This document shows positions 1-9,568 of a stretch of 64,000 nucleotides of DNA, one piece after another. Numbering within the stretch: the stretch's first letter is position 1; each line of letters begins with the position of its first letter. The notes under the pieces are model-generated. The model made no database searches and was not told the DNA's origin. It worked only from the letters and a program-made list of their open reading frames with translations. The position numbers and the translations under genes were made by a program. The stretch lies in assembly GCF_900111035.1 (NCBI RefSeq), contig NZ_FOFU01000006.1, positions 1 to 64,000 on the forward strand. Direction: 5' to 3'. This DNA comes from Treponema bryantii (GTDB lineage: Bacteria; Spirochaetota; Spirochaetia; Treponematales; Treponemataceae).

Positions 1-3000
1 CGCTCTTCAAGCGCTGAACCGTATCCCAGTATTACTGTCGGGTTTTCTTTATCATTTCTGTTGTCACTTACGCTAAGTGTCACATTTTCAGGCACCTGTA
101 TTCTTCCAAGGACCGGATGCATTCCTATCCACTCTTCATCTCCAAGCAACGCACCATACTGAGTATCAATTATGTGTACGTTGACTGAGGCTCTTTTTTC
201 ATCCTGTCCGCTTACTACTCTTATCGTAAGTTCATATTCAGATGTATTTCCCTTTCTCTCTGGCGACTGGTCGTATTTGTGTTTTACGCTGTCCCCCTCA
301 CTCTGGCCTCCGTCTCCATAATTCCATTCAATCTTATCCGGATTCTCTCCCTCTTCACTAAACTCTATTCCAAGCCCTATTTCCTGATGTGGCCGTGATG
401 TTATTCCGTCTTTGTTATATCCTGCCTCCTCTCCGACAAGAAGCTTAAATCCGCCCAACTTTGGAGTTCCTGCCATAAGCATGATTACTCCGCTTTCTGT
501 TACATCCTTGTAGGCTCCGCTGGCCCCGTTACAGCCTTCTGTCATTGTGATTTTCATGTTAAACGGTTTGTTGTAATAAAGCTTAACTTCAGGATTTGCA
601 AACTCATGCCAGCCGCCCGCACTTGTGTTTCCTGGACGGAACTGTGACTTTAGATTTCCGTTTTCGTTTGTTTTTACTATGTATCCTTCTGCGCCAGCGC
701 CTTCCATTGCTACCGTAAGCGTTTCTTCGCTCTGTTCGCTGCCTTTCATGAATACGGCCTTTACAAGTTCTGTCGCTTCGATGCTGTAATCATCAAAATC
801 TGCATCTTCTACTTTCACTGCAAGCCTTATTACTCCGCTTACTGGCACTGTAAAGTCTGCATCACTTTCTTCTTCTATCCTCTTTCCCTCTCCATCAAGT
901 ACTACATATCTGATTCCTTCTCCGTTTACATCTGTTCCCTGCAGTCTGATTTTTACTCTTCCCGGGGTATTTGCGGTTTTATCGATTGTTACATATTCTC
1001 CTTTTTCCGTAACACCTAATGCTTTCCAGTCCCATTCTGCCTGGTATCTGATACCCCTGTGCCCCAGTCCGCTTTCTGTTTTTATTTTGTCTTCATAGTA
1101 CCAGTATTCTTCTCCGCCTATTGTTACTTTTCTTACATCAGCTTTTGTAATTACTGTCTGTGAAGCTTTTTCCCAGTTTTCCTTTATTTCTTCTTCTCTT
1201 ACACTGCCGTCAAATCTGGCCTTGTATTCTTCATAGCAGAACTCCTTTCGGTTCTGTCCTTCCTCTTTATCTGCGAGGAATGTACGCTTTAGTCTGATTG
1301 TCTTATACAGGCCGAAATCTATTTTGTTTATGAGGATTCCGTTTATTGTGTATCCGTCTTTTATACAGCTTTTTCTAAGCCCCTGATTCTCATCTTCTTT
1401 TTCTACGGTTTTCAGGATGATTGTTCTTGGAATGGTCAGTCTTGCCTTTTTTTCTACTGATCTGTTTCCGGCGTTGTCAGTTACCTTGACGCTGTATTCG
1501 AATGTTTTATCATTTTCTTTTCTCTGAACTTTTGCAAGATTCTGTTTTTCTCTGTATATAACGTTTTTATCTGTACTCTCGTTTACTATCGAACCATTCA
1601 GATATAGTATGTTTTTATTTTCCTTTATCCCTGAATCATTCTCTGTAACATTATACTTTACGTCAAAGGCGTTCACATATTCCGCTTCTCCTTTTGATTC
1701 GTATCCGAATCCGCTGAATGTCAGCTCTGAAACAGATGGAACTACTTTATCTATCTTTACTGTTACTTTGTTTTCATTATCTACTTTGTCTTTTGCTGTA
1801 ATTTCATATTGCCCGGTCGATTCAATCTTAAATTCTGTATAATTCGAAACTGCTTCTTGATTTTTTGTTACCGATTTGATGTCCGAATGATTATCTGTTA
1901 CTTTTATTGTTACGTCTTTATTTGTCCATGTATCTGCAATATAGCCGTTCAGGTTTATTACTGGAGCTTCTTTATCTATCCAGTATTGTTTTGTTGTCGA
2001 ATTCCCGGCTGCATCTTTGGCTGTTACTGTATGTTTTCCTGTTTCGGTTATTGTATAACTCTTTCCATCATATAAAACATTATCTACTGTCAATCCTGCT
2101 TTTTCAGGTATTCCCGAATTTTCATCGCTTGCTGTTACTGTTATAGATTCGTTTGTCCATTTTCTTGCTTCTTTATCGGCACTGATAACAGGACTGCATC
2201 TGTCAATCTTTACCTGTACTGCTACGGCCTCTGAAGCATTTCCAACATTATCTACTGCCCGGAAATAGACTGTTGTATTAAGAATTTGATGTTCCTGAAC
2301 ATTTGAATTATATTCACTTCCTCTTGTCCATTCGCCTTGCTCTCCTACTTTATACTCATAATGGCTGAATCCAGATTTGTCGTCTGTACTTCCGTTTGCT
2401 GTAAGGGTTACATTCTCTGCTGTCCAGCCTTCACTTAATCCTGTTATGGATGATGGCATTGTTGGAGGCGTATCATCTACTTTGATTATTACTTTTGTTT
2501 GTAAAGTTTCTTCATGTACATTACCAGCCGCAGTCCCCCATGAAGTACGTACAAAAAAGAGTTCAAAAATCATATCTTCCTCTATTTTTGTAGGAAGCTT
2601 GCCTAAAGTAGTCCCATTTCTTTTTAAATATGTGTAGTCAGAATATCCACCACTACCAGATTCTCCTGTTGATGAATTATATCCGCTTGACGAATTACCA
2701 TCACTATAAGAGTTATAAACTATTGTTACAGGTTCTCCTTTTTTTACATACCAAACAGGTCTTTCACTAAACTTTTGAGTTGCATTTTCACAATAAATAC
2801 TTAATCCATAGTTATATTTATTATCATGAAAATCACATAAATATCCTTTAAAATTTGTAATTTTATCTGCTGATACAATATCAATATCTTTATTCACACC
2901 ATAAATTCTAACTGAAAAAATTAATGTACTTTCATATTTAGGGTTCCAAGTAGAGGTAGCTTCATGATATAATTCTATAGTATATACTTCATTTTCTTTT

Positions 3001-3347
3001 ACAGTTATTGGATTTGAATAACTAATTGACTTATTGGAATCTCTTATCTTAAGAATTGTATGGTCTTCACTGCTTCCGCTAGGTGCATGGGGTCCTTCTG
3101 GATGTCCTTTTACACAGGCTGAACTATATTTTATATTAAGTTTTTCTCCTGCTTGTACTAGACAAAAATCACTTTCTTTTTTACATGCGTTGTCATTATC
3201 CACGGTAATTTCCAAACTGTAATTTGGATGATCTTCGTCATTTTTGAGGCTTCCTGTTATGTTTCCATTTGTTTTAATTAATGATTTTGAATAAGACAAT
3301 GTCACAAAAATAAAAGATATTATAATGAGAGAAATATACTTTTTCAT
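1..3347 (-). CDS. Large secreted Ig-like/PKD repeat protein (partial; C-terminus outside window)
   Basis: An uninterrupted reading frame runs from an ATG at 3347 to the left edge, giving about 1115 codons with no stop seen. The first 20 residues (MKKYISLIIISFIFVTLSYS) form a signal peptide. From about residue 250 there are several Ig-like modules, recognisable by recurring 'KIDR/KVDDTPP' linkers, 'W-T-x-E-x-(I/V)-T-(V/L)-T-A' strands and 'AVDNVGN', 'AKDAAGN' and 'VTDNAGN' signatures. A PKD-like module with the motif WNYGDGG lies near residue 1005. Such proteins are usually surface or periplasmic adhesion or scaffold proteins. No catalytic domain is visible in the part present, so function is unknown. 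It is divergent from the GH120 gene. Confidence 0.85.
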   Translation of the reverse strand, partial: MKKYISLIIISFIFVTLSYSKSLIKTNGNITGSLKNDEDHPNYSLEITVDNDNACKKESDFCLVQAGEKLNIKYSSACVKGHPEGPHAPSGSSEDHTILKIRDSNKSISYSNPITVKENEVYTIELYHEATSTWNPKYESTLIFSVRIYGVNKDIDIVSADKITNFKGYLCDFHDNKYNYGLSIYCENATQKFSERPVWYVKKGEPVTIVYNSYSDGNSSSGYNSSTGESGSGGYSDYTYLKRNGTTLGKLPTKIEEDMIFELFFVRTSWGTAAGNVHEETLQTKVIIKVDDTPPTMPSSITGLSEGWTAENVTLTANGSTDDKSGFSHYEYKVGEQGEWTRGSEYNSNVQEHQILNTTVYFRAVDNVGNASEAVAVQVKIDRCSPVISADKEARKWTNESITVTASDENSGIPEKAGLTVDNVLYDGKSYTITETGKHTVTAKDAAGNSTTKQYWIDKEAPVINLNGYIADTWTNKDVTIKVTDNHSDIKSVTKNQEAVSNYTEFKIESTGQYEITAKDKVDNENKVTVKIDKVVPSVSELTFSGFGYESKGEAEYVNAFDVKYNVTENDSGIKENKNILYLNGSIVNESTDKNVIYREKQNLAKVQRKENDKTFEYSVKVTDNAGNRSVEKKARLTIPRTIILKTVEKEDENQGLRKSCIKDGYTINGILINKIDFGLYKTIRLKRTFLADKEEGQNRKEFCYEEYKARFDGSVREEEIKENWEKASQTVITKADVRKVTIGGEEYWYYEDKIKTESGLGHRGIRYQAEWDWKALGVTEKGEYVTIDKTANTPGRVKIRLQGTDVNGEGIRYVVLDGEGKRIEEESDADFTVPVSGVIRLAVKVEDADFDDYSIEATELVKAVFMKGSEQSEETLTVAMEGAGAEGYIVKTNENGNLKSQFRPGNTSAGGWHEFANPEVKLYYNKPFNMKITMTEGCNGASGAYKDVTESGVIMLMAGTPKLGGFKLLVGEEAGYNKDGITSRPHQEIGLGIEFSEEGENPDKIEWNYGDGGQSEGDSVKHKYDQSPERKGNTSEYELTIRVVSGQDEKRASVNVHIIDTQYGALLGDEEWIGMHPVLGRIQVPENVTLSVSDNRNDKENPTVILGYGSALEE

Positions 3348-3572
3348 TTTTTTACTTCCAACTTTTTATTTTTTATATATTTTATATATATAACTTAATC
3401 AAATATCAATAATTGATTTCCTCTTTTCTGTAAAAAATCAAATTTTTAAATAACTTTATGACAAATGTAATTGAACTAACTATAGTTTATTATTTCAAAT
3501 CACAAATAATCAAAATAAGACAAGACATTTCTACTATATTTTTATAACTTTCTTATAGGAAATTCCCTTATA

Positions 3573-3600
3573 TACAGTATCATTTATACTGTAATATAAT
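3573..3600 (+). promoter_or_regulatory. Promoter and candidate operator of the GH120 gene
   Basis: A perfect 8-bp inverted repeat, TACAGTAT-N5-ATACTGTA (3573-3593), is followed at once by a TATAAT box at 3595-3600. The palindrome covers the spacer and the -35 position, which suits a repressor site. An AGGAG ribosome site lies just before the ATG at 3619. The regulator is unknown. The rest of the 271-bp intergenic region is AT-rich and shows nothing else I can name. Confidence 0.45.
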
Positions 3601-3618
3601 TTTTTCAGGAGTGTTTAT

Positions 3619-5655
3619 ATGAAATATTATGTTGATTGCAGAACAGCTGCAGGCGGAGATGGTTCAGAAAACAAGCCTTTTAATAAAATTCAGCAGGCAG
3701 CTGATATTGCAGTTGCTGGAGATGAAGTAATTGTTGCTCCAGGTATATACCGCGAATATGTAGATCCTAAAAATGCAGGAGAAGAAGGTAAACCTATTGT
3801 TTACCGTTCTGCAAAGCCTAGAGAAGCTCATATCACTGGAGCTGAAGTTCTTTCTGGCTGGACTAAAGTAGACGGTACTGTTTATACAGCCCGCGTTTCA
3901 AACAAGATTTTCGGTGATTATAACCCTTACACAACTCTCGTAAGCGGCGACTGGTTTATCGCTTACTTTATTGCTCATACCGGAGATGTATATCTCAACG
4001 GAAAATCTATGTACGAAGTTCAGTCTCTTGATGAAGTAAAAAAGGCTGAACCTAGTGATTCTGCATGGGATACAGAGTTTTCCCGCTACAAATGGTATGC
4101 CGAGCAGGATACTTCTAAAGATGAAACTGTATTCTATGTAAACTTCTTAGGAAGAGATCCATCAAAAGATAATATTGAAATCAGTGTTCGCAGAAACGGC
4201 TTCTATCCTTCAAAAGAAGGCGTAGGCTACATTACTTTAAACGGTTTTGTTGTTTCTCAGGCTGCAACTCAGTGGGCACCTCCAACAGCTTACCAGGAAG
4301 GTATGGTTGGTCCACACTGGTCTAAGGGCTGGATTATTGAAGACTGTGAAATCTATGAATCAAAATGTTCCGGAATCTCTCTAGGAAAATATCTTCAGCC
4401 GGAAAATGATAACAAATGGCTCAAGACAAAATACAAGGACGGAACTCAGACAGAACGCGACTGTATCTGCCAGGCTCAGGTTGAAGGCTGGTCTAAAGAG
4501 CGCATCGGTTCACATATCATCCGTAACTGCGAAATCCACGACTGCGGTCAGACAGGTATTGTAGGTCACCTTGGTGGAGTTTTCTCTCTGATTGAAAATA
4601 ATCACATTCACCACATCAATAATAAACAGAATCTTGCTGGTGCCGAAATTGGTGGTATCAAAATGCATGCTGCAATCGACTGTATATACCGCCGAAACCA
4701 TATTCATCACTGTACACGAGGTATCTGGCTCGACTGGCAGGCTCAGGGAACACGCGTAACACAGAACTTCTTCCACGACAATATTCCTCCACAGCATCCT
4801 GGTAAGGAAATTAAGGCCGAAGTTGCAGAAGACCTCTTTATTGAAGTTTCACACGGACCAACTCTTGTAGACAACAATATCTTCCTTTCTCCACGTGCTC
4901 TCAAACTTGCTACTCAGGGTGTTGCTGTAATTCATAATATTCTTGCCGGAAGCTTTACTGCAGTTGGTCGTGGCTGTAATAACGGTGCTCCAAACCGTCC
5001 TTCTCCACGCTACACTCCATATCACATGAAGCATCGCACAGAAGTTGCAGGTTTTATGACTATTCTTCATGGAGACTGTAAATTCTACAACAATATCTTC
5101 ATTCAGAAACCAATTTGCGATGAATTCAAGGCTCGCATGGTTGCAAATGAAAAGAACGACTGGGATGATTCAAACTTTGTTGTAGGAACTGTTCCTTATA
5201 ATAACTATCCTACTTTTGATGAATGGAAAGCTCAGTTTGAAGGCTATTGCGGAATGGGTTCAGAAACTACAGACCGTTATTACAGTGAACTTCCTGTATG
5301 GGCTGGCGGAAACCTTTATTTCAATGGTGCAAAACCAATGTCAAAAGAAGCTGATGCTTACGTTAATTCTGAAAATAATGTAGAAATTGATTGTGAAGAA
5401 AAGGATGGTAAGATTTATCTTAAAACAAATCTTTATGAATTGGTTTCAACAGGTAAAGTTCCAGCTGATGCTATGTCATGTAAGCTGATGCACACTGAAG
5501 ATATTGCTCCAGCCTTTGAACCGGAACAGAATTACGAAAATCCAGATGGAAGTCCTATTATTTTCAATATCGACTTCTTTGGAAAAAAACGCGGCGAAAA
5601 GCCTGTTGCAGGACCTTTCGCCGATAAAGATGAAATTAAGGACAGCCTGTTTTAA
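3619..5655 (+). CDS. GH120 family beta-xylosidase (right-handed beta-helix)
   Basis: The 678-residue protein resembles, from memory, the GH120 beta-xylosidase XylC of Thermoanaerobacterium along its whole length. It shares 'GDVYLNG', 'QWAPPTAYQ', 'WSKGWIIED', 'IGSHIIRN' and 'GHLGGVFS' blocks. The two catalytic residues known for that family fall in conserved motifs here: the nucleophile Asp372 in 'IWLDWQAQGTR' and the acid/base Glu409 in 'IEVSHGP'. The fold is a right-handed parallel beta-helix. There is no signal peptide, so it should cleave xylo-oligosaccharides inside the cell, feeding the xylulokinase at 29-30.5 kb. A clear AGGAG precedes the ATG. It appears monocistronic, ending at a strong palindrome. 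Confidence 0.88.
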   Translation: MKYYVDCRTAAGGDGSENKPFNKIQQAADIAVAGDEVIVAPGIYREYVDPKNAGEEGKPIVYRSAKPREAHITGAEVLSGWTKVDGTVYTARVSNKIFGDYNPYTTLVSGDWFIAYFIAHTGDVYLNGKSMYEVQSLDEVKKAEPSDSAWDTEFSRYKWYAEQDTSKDETVFYVNFLGRDPSKDNIEISVRRNGFYPSKEGVGYITLNGFVVSQAATQWAPPTAYQEGMVGPHWSKGWIIEDCEIYESKCSGISLGKYLQPENDNKWLKTKYKDGTQTERDCICQAQVEGWSKERIGSHIIRNCEIHDCGQTGIVGHLGGVFSLIENNHIHHINNKQNLAGAEIGGIKMHAAIDCIYRRNHIHHCTRGIWLDWQAQGTRVTQNFFHDNIPPQHPGKEIKAEVAEDLFIEVSHGPTLVDNNIFLSPRALKLATQGVAVIHNILAGSFTAVGRGCNNGAPNRPSPRYTPYHMKHRTEVAGFMTILHGDCKFYNNIFIQKPICDEFKARMVANEKNDWDDSNFVVGTVPYNNYPTFDEWKAQFEGYCGMGSETTDRYYSELPVWAGGNLYFNGAKPMSKEADAYVNSENNVEIDCEEKDGKIYLKTNLYELVSTGKVPADAMSCKLMHTEDIAPAFEPEQNYENPDGSPIIFNIDFFGKKRGEKPVAGPFADKDEIKDSLF

Positions 5656-5656
5656 T

Positions 5657-5720
5657 ATGGATTGCTTCGTTGCTGCGCTCCTCGCAATGACGTCATTGCG
5701 AGCGTAGCGAAGCAATCCAT
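5657..5720. repeat. Palindromic dispersed repeat between convergent genes
   Basis: A 64-bp element begins with ATGGATTGCTTCG and ends with its near reverse complement. Its centre is a perfect 22-bp palindrome at 5681-5702 around GACGTC. It lies exactly between the stop codons of the GH120 gene (+) and the SDR gene (-), so its transcript would fold into a long hairpin from either side. The 'CATTGCGAG..GAAGCAATCC' wording is typical of small dispersed repeats seen in several unrelated bacterial genomes. Confidence 0.7.
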
Positions 5721-5726
5721 TGTTAC

Positions 5727-6500
5727 CTACATAGCAGTGTAGCCGCCATCAACCGGCAGGATTACACCAGTTACATAGCTCGAAGCCGGGCTGGCAAGGA
5801 AGAGTGCTGCTGTATCAAGCTCACCTTCGTTGCCATAACGGCTGAGAGGAATCATAGTCTGAGCATTCTGCTGGAAGAAATCTGAATCCAGAGTTTCTTT
5901 TGTAAGCGGGCTGTAGAAATAACCCGGGCAGATTGCATTTACATTGATCCCATATTTTCCCCATTCACTTGCAAGACCACGAGTCATGTTTACAACACCA
6001 CCCTTAGCTGCATGATAAGGTGAACATGGAGCAACCTTATTTCCAACAAGACCATACATAGAAGCAATGTTGATGATGCGTCCGTACTTTGCAGGAATCA
6101 TAGCTTTTTTAGCAATTGCACGAGCCATGCGGAAAGAACCGAACATATCAATATTGATTTCGTTGTAGAACTGATCATCTGTAATGTCCTCAGCAGGAGC
6201 AACAGCACCAGTTCCAGCATTGTTGATAAGAATATCGATACGGCCGAATTTAGCCATGATTTCATCGACAACAGTGTTTACGCGGTCTGTATCAGTAATA
6301 TCACACTGAATACCAACAGCTTCTACCTTATATGTATCTGCAATTTCCTTAGCAACTGCATCAATCAATTCTTTACGGCGAGCAATGGCAACAATTTTAG
6401 CTCCCTGATTAGCAAGAGCCTTAGCCATCTGAACACCAAGACCTGTAGAACAGCCGGTTACAACAGCAACCTGACCGGTTAAATCAAAATAATTCTTCAT
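5727..6500 (-). CDS. SDR family oxidoreductase (gluconate 5-dehydrogenase-like)
   Basis: A classical short-chain dehydrogenase/reductase of 257 residues. The NAD(P)-binding TGxxxGxG motif is at 15-22 (TGCSTGLG), NNAG at 93-96, and the catalytic triad is Ser147, Tyr162 and Lys166 (YHAAK). The C-terminus 'VTGVILPVDGGYTAM' is the usual cofactor-side tail. Members with this layout act on sugar acids such as gluconate, or on 3-oxoacyl-ACP. No acyl-carrier or fatty-acid genes adjoin it, and the neighbours are sugar genes, so a sugar-acid role is more likely. Substrate is not proven by sequence. Confidence 0.85.
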   Translation of the reverse strand: MKNYFDLTGQVAVVTGCSTGLGVQMAKALANQGAKIVAIARRKELIDAVAKEIADTYKVEAVGIQCDITDTDRVNTVVDEIMAKFGRIDILINNAGTGAVAPAEDITDDQFYNEINIDMFGSFRMARAIAKKAMIPAKYGRIINIASMYGLVGNKVAPCSPYHAAKGGVVNMTRGLASEWGKYGINVNAICPGYFYSPLTKETLDSDFFQQNAQTMIPLSRYGNEGELDTAALFLASPASSYVTGVILPVDGGYTAM

Positions 6501-6582
6501 AAAAAACCCCTTTGCTTTTTATAATCCTATTTATAATATACTGAAAATTTCCCAAATCGGGAAGTTAGTTTTTACTAACGGG

Positions 6583-7359
6583 CTATTTTTTTGTCATTTC
6601 GTAAAAAATAATACTTGAAGCCTGCGCAACGTTAAGGCTGTCTACAAGACTTTCACTCACACCTTCTGACATACCGCCCCAAGGAATAATAACCAGCTCA
6701 TCACAGTTTTTACGCACTGCTTCACTAATTCCATGCTCTTCATTACCAAGTACAACGAGAATTGGCTTTTTGCGAGCATCTGCGGTGCTTAAATAACTAA
6801 CCTGCTTTTTTGCACTAAGATCTGTACCAACACGAAGCATTTTTCCGGAAAGCGCTTCGAGTAAACGTACGCTTGAATTAACACTGTAGATGTTTACATA
6901 TTCCATTCCGCCTTCTGCTACACGATAACTGCTGGTAGTAATAGAGCTCTGAGCTTCGTCATTCGGAATCACAATATTCTTTATTCCAAAAAAAGCAGCA
7001 CTTCTTACAATGGCACCAAAGTTATTTGCATTGCCAATGCGGTCCAGCAATACGGCACTCTCACCACGCTCAATCCAACCATCTGTAATATCGCTGTCCA
7101 GAGGCTCAATCTGAGGCGCCTCAATCATTGCAACAACACCCTGATGATGCACCGTTCCACTCAATTTCTCCAAGTCGGCTGCCGGCTTCTGGTTATATAT
7201 TCCATGCACCTTAGCCAGCTTTTTGCATAAACCGCCGAATTTAGGGGCAACTTCTTCTGTAAAATAAAGGCGGGTAATCTTCTCCGGATGATTTTTCTCG
7301 AGCTTTTTAACAGTTGCAAAACCACAAACTGCAAGCTCATTATTTTTCTTGTTCTTCAT
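6583..7359 (-). CDS. TrmH/SpoU family RNA 2'-O-methyltransferase
   Basis: The C-terminal two thirds is a SPOUT methyltransferase domain: 'LLDRIGNANNFGAIVRSAAFFG' (motif 1; Asn-Arg pair), 'LGNEEHGIS' (motif 2) and 'GVSESLVDSLNVAQASSI' (motif 3, the trefoil knot). The N-terminal part resembles the substrate-binding domain of 23S rRNA Gm2251-type or tRNA enzymes. A longer frame reaches 7443, but the extra 28 residues are not family-like and would overlap the divergent gene's upstream region. I therefore start at the ATG at 7359 (258 residues). The exact target nucleotide is not decidable from sequence. Confidence 0.85.
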   Translation of the reverse strand: MKNKKNNELAVCGFATVKKLEKNHPEKITRLYFTEEVAPKFGGLCKKLAKVHGIYNQKPAADLEKLSGTVHHQGVVAMIEAPQIEPLDSDITDGWIERGESAVLLDRIGNANNFGAIVRSAAFFGIKNIVIPNDEAQSSITTSSYRVAEGGMEYVNIYSVNSSVRLLEALSGKMLRVGTDLSAKKQVSYLSTADARKKPILVVLGNEEHGISEAVRKNCDELVIIPWGGMSEGVSESLVDSLNVAQASSIIFYEMTKK

Positions 7360-7457
7360 AAGTCTAATATACACAAATAAAACTAAAATTGATATATTAA
7401 ATATGGAAGTAACATTTCCCGCATTACGGAGTGTTGAATTCAATAAGAGGTATCATA

Positions 7458-8423
7458 ATGAAAAAACTTTTCACAACAATAATTCTTGCTTCACTCACAT
7501 TTGGACTTTTTGCCCTTCCAAATCTGATTAAAAAAGAACAGTTCGGTGCAAATGCCTTAGAAAATCTTGAATTTGAACTTACTTCTGAGAATATTACAAT
7601 CAAAGAAACCTATGACACCACAAGCATAGAAGTTGAAATCTACTGCAACTATAAAAAATATATTCCGGAAGTTTCAGTTTCCGGATCAACACTTTATATA
7701 GAATCTGTAAGAAAGGGTGTCAGCTTTTTCCCGGATCCAACAGGCCTCAACTGTACAGTAATTGTTTACGTTCCACAAAAAAAAGACTTCGATGAAATCT
7801 CCATTAAGATTTCCAGTGGAGAAATAAATATTGAACGTCCGCTTTCAGCTAAAAATGAAATCAGACTCTCAGCTTCAAGCGGTGAAATTAATTCTGAAAA
7901 AGGACTTTTTTCTGACAATATAAAGATTACTTCAAGCAGTGGTGATATCGACCTTTACAACCTGGATTCAGATGAATTAAATGTTACTTCAAGCAGTGGA
8001 GACATCAAATTAAAGAAATTTACTGGTGAAACAGGAGAAATCCACTCAACAAGCGGTGAAATAGAAATTGAAGACTTTGCCTGCGAATATGCAGAATTTA
8101 AATCAACAAGCGGAAAAATCTCTGTAAAGAAACTCGACTGCGATTATTTTGATGCCCACAATTCAAGCGGTGGCATTGCCCTTGAACTTAAAACAGAACC
8201 AACCGCCAGCTCTTCAATAGAATGCTCAAGCGGAAACATCGATCTTTACATTCCAATGCGTGCTAAATTCTCAGTAGATGCTTCATGCACTTCCGGCACC
8301 TTCCGCGACAAGTTCAACAACAACCGCCTGAATCCCCGCGAAAGCTACAAAATGGACTACAACGGCGGCGGCGCAGAAATCAAACTCCGCACCTCCTCTG
8401 GAAACATAACACTGGATTACTAA
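7458..8423 (+). CDS. Secreted DUF4097-type beta-strand repeat protein
   Basis: A 321-residue protein that starts at 7458 after AAGAGG, with signal peptide MKKLFTTIILASLTFGLFA. The body is a string of about ten short repeats ending in 'SSGEI', 'SSGDI' or 'TSGKI', spaced roughly 18-22 residues, which is the hallmark of DUF4097 putative adhesin-type beta-helices. The role is unknown; related proteins are often near cell-envelope stress regulators. Its stop overlaps the end of the convergent HlyD gene by 4 nt. Confidence 0.75.
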   Translation: MKKLFTTIILASLTFGLFALPNLIKKEQFGANALENLEFELTSENITIKETYDTTSIEVEIYCNYKKYIPEVSVSGSTLYIESVRKGVSFFPDPTGLNCTVIVYVPQKKDFDEISIKISSGEINIERPLSAKNEIRLSASSGEINSEKGLFSDNIKITSSSGDIDLYNLDSDELNVTSSSGDIKLKKFTGETGEIHSTSGEIEIEDFACEYAEFKSTSGKISVKKLDCDYFDAHNSSGGIALELKTEPTASSSIECSSGNIDLYIPMRAKFSVDASCTSGTFRDKFNNNRLNPRESYKMDYNGGGAEIKLRTSSGNITLDY

Positions 8424-9568
8424 TCCTTTAAATTGATTTTTTCTAAAACGTAAGCCATCAGTTTCTTTTGGTTTACTTTTATTCTTGCAATTCCAGTCAT
8501 ACCGGGTCTAAGATAACTTAATGTTCCTTTTTTACTTTTGATAGTATTATCTTTAATTTCAATATCTATCTGGTAATAAGGAACATTATTTTCATATATA
8601 GTGTCTGCCCCAATTCTGGAAACATAACCTTTTATCTGTCCATATTCATGTTCATTGAATGCAGAAAGTTTAATTTTTACTTCCTGTCCAATTTTTATAT
8701 CCGAAATATCTTTTTCAAGAATATTTACAAATGCTTTGATATTGTCAGAATTTAAAGGAACTATTCTAATTATGTTTTCCCCACTTCCAAGTAAATCTCC
8801 AACACTGAAAGTCGTTAATTCTTCAACAATGCCATCTTTAGTTGCAATTATTTCACATTGCGATAATTGTTCTTCCAATTGTTTTAATTTCTGGGCTAAA
8901 TCTGCCTTTTCTTTTTGTAGAGTATAATTCTCTAACAATAAAGAATACATAAAATCAGCCGAAAACTTATCTAAATCAGCCTTAGCAATATCCCGCTCAT
9001 TTTTTAACTCAAAGATTTTCTGACTGTAGGTTAAAGCATCAGGTAATGCAATTTCATTTTTATATAACATATCTGCTTTTTCAAAATATAATTTCTTTTG
9101 ATTTTTCTCAGAAAAATATATATTTGCCCTGATACTTGCTTCATCAATTTCATTAGGAATTTCTTCACTCTCAATAATTTTTTTTAATTTATCAAGAACA
9201 TCAAGCTTGTTTTCATTTCGTAGAATTTGGAGCTTTGTATTTTCAATGTCTGACATAATTACATCAGAATCAAGAGAAAAAAGAAGATCTCCTGTTTTTA
9301 CAATAGAGCCATTTACATAATTTTTTTCTCTAACAATTCCACTATTTCGGATTTTTATTATTGAAACTTCATTTTTCGGACGTATTACAGCGTTTCCTTT
9401 TACAACAATATCAAAATTAGAAACTATCATCCAAATAAAAAAAGATATAATAAAAGCTAATACTAAAAAAACAAATCTATAGTATTTCTTTGAAATTTTT
9501 AAATCAAAAAAATCTCTACTGAATTTGAAATCATCAAATTTTATTGTTGTAACTACTTTTTCACTCAT
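8420..9568 (-). CDS. HlyD family periplasmic adaptor of the peptide exporter
   Basis: 382 residues. A single N-terminal membrane helix (about residues 30-50, 'YRFVFLVLAFIISFFIWMIV') is followed by a lipoyl-like half ('VVKGNAVIRPKNE', 'VNGSIVKTGDLLFSLDSD'), a long coiled-coil hairpin (about 95-225) and the return lipoyl/beta-barrel part ('IIATKDGIVEEL', 'YLRPGMTGIARI'). This is the membrane-fusion protein that pairs with a C39 ABC exporter. I chose the ATG at 9568 because GGGAGAG lies 6-7 nt upstream and it overlaps the exporter stop as ATGA, so the two genes are translationally coupled. It is the last gene of the RiPP cluster. Confidence 0.88.
   Translation of the reverse strand: MSEKVVTTIKFDDFKFSRDFFDLKISKKYYRFVFLVLAFIISFFIWMIVSNFDIVVKGNAVIRPKNEVSIIKIRNSGIVREKNYVNGSIVKTGDLLFSLDSDVIMSDIENTKLQILRNENKLDVLDKLKKIIESEEIPNEIDEASIRANIYFSEKNQKKLYFEKADMLYKNEIALPDALTYSQKIFELKNERDIAKADLDKFSADFMYSLLLENYTLQKEKADLAQKLKQLEEQLSQCEIIATKDGIVEELTTFSVGDLLGSGENIIRIVPLNSDNIKAFVNILEKDISDIKIGQEVKIKLSAFNEHEYGQIKGYVSRIGADTIYENNVPYYQIDIEIKDNTIKSKKGTLSYLRPGMTGIARIKVNQKKLMAYVLEKINLKD

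Noticed and set aside
5476-5715. Small frames translating the palindrome near 5657-5720
   Set aside because: The predicted residues come from the dispersed repeat and match no protein; there is no ribosome site.
7431-7457. Longer start of the DUF4097 protein (MLNSIRG...), with a matching MLNSIRG start at 31341
   Set aside because: Both extra stretches are read through the upstream promoter/ribosome-site region. Good ATGs with ribosome sites and, for DUF4097, a signal peptide lie at 7458 and 31368.
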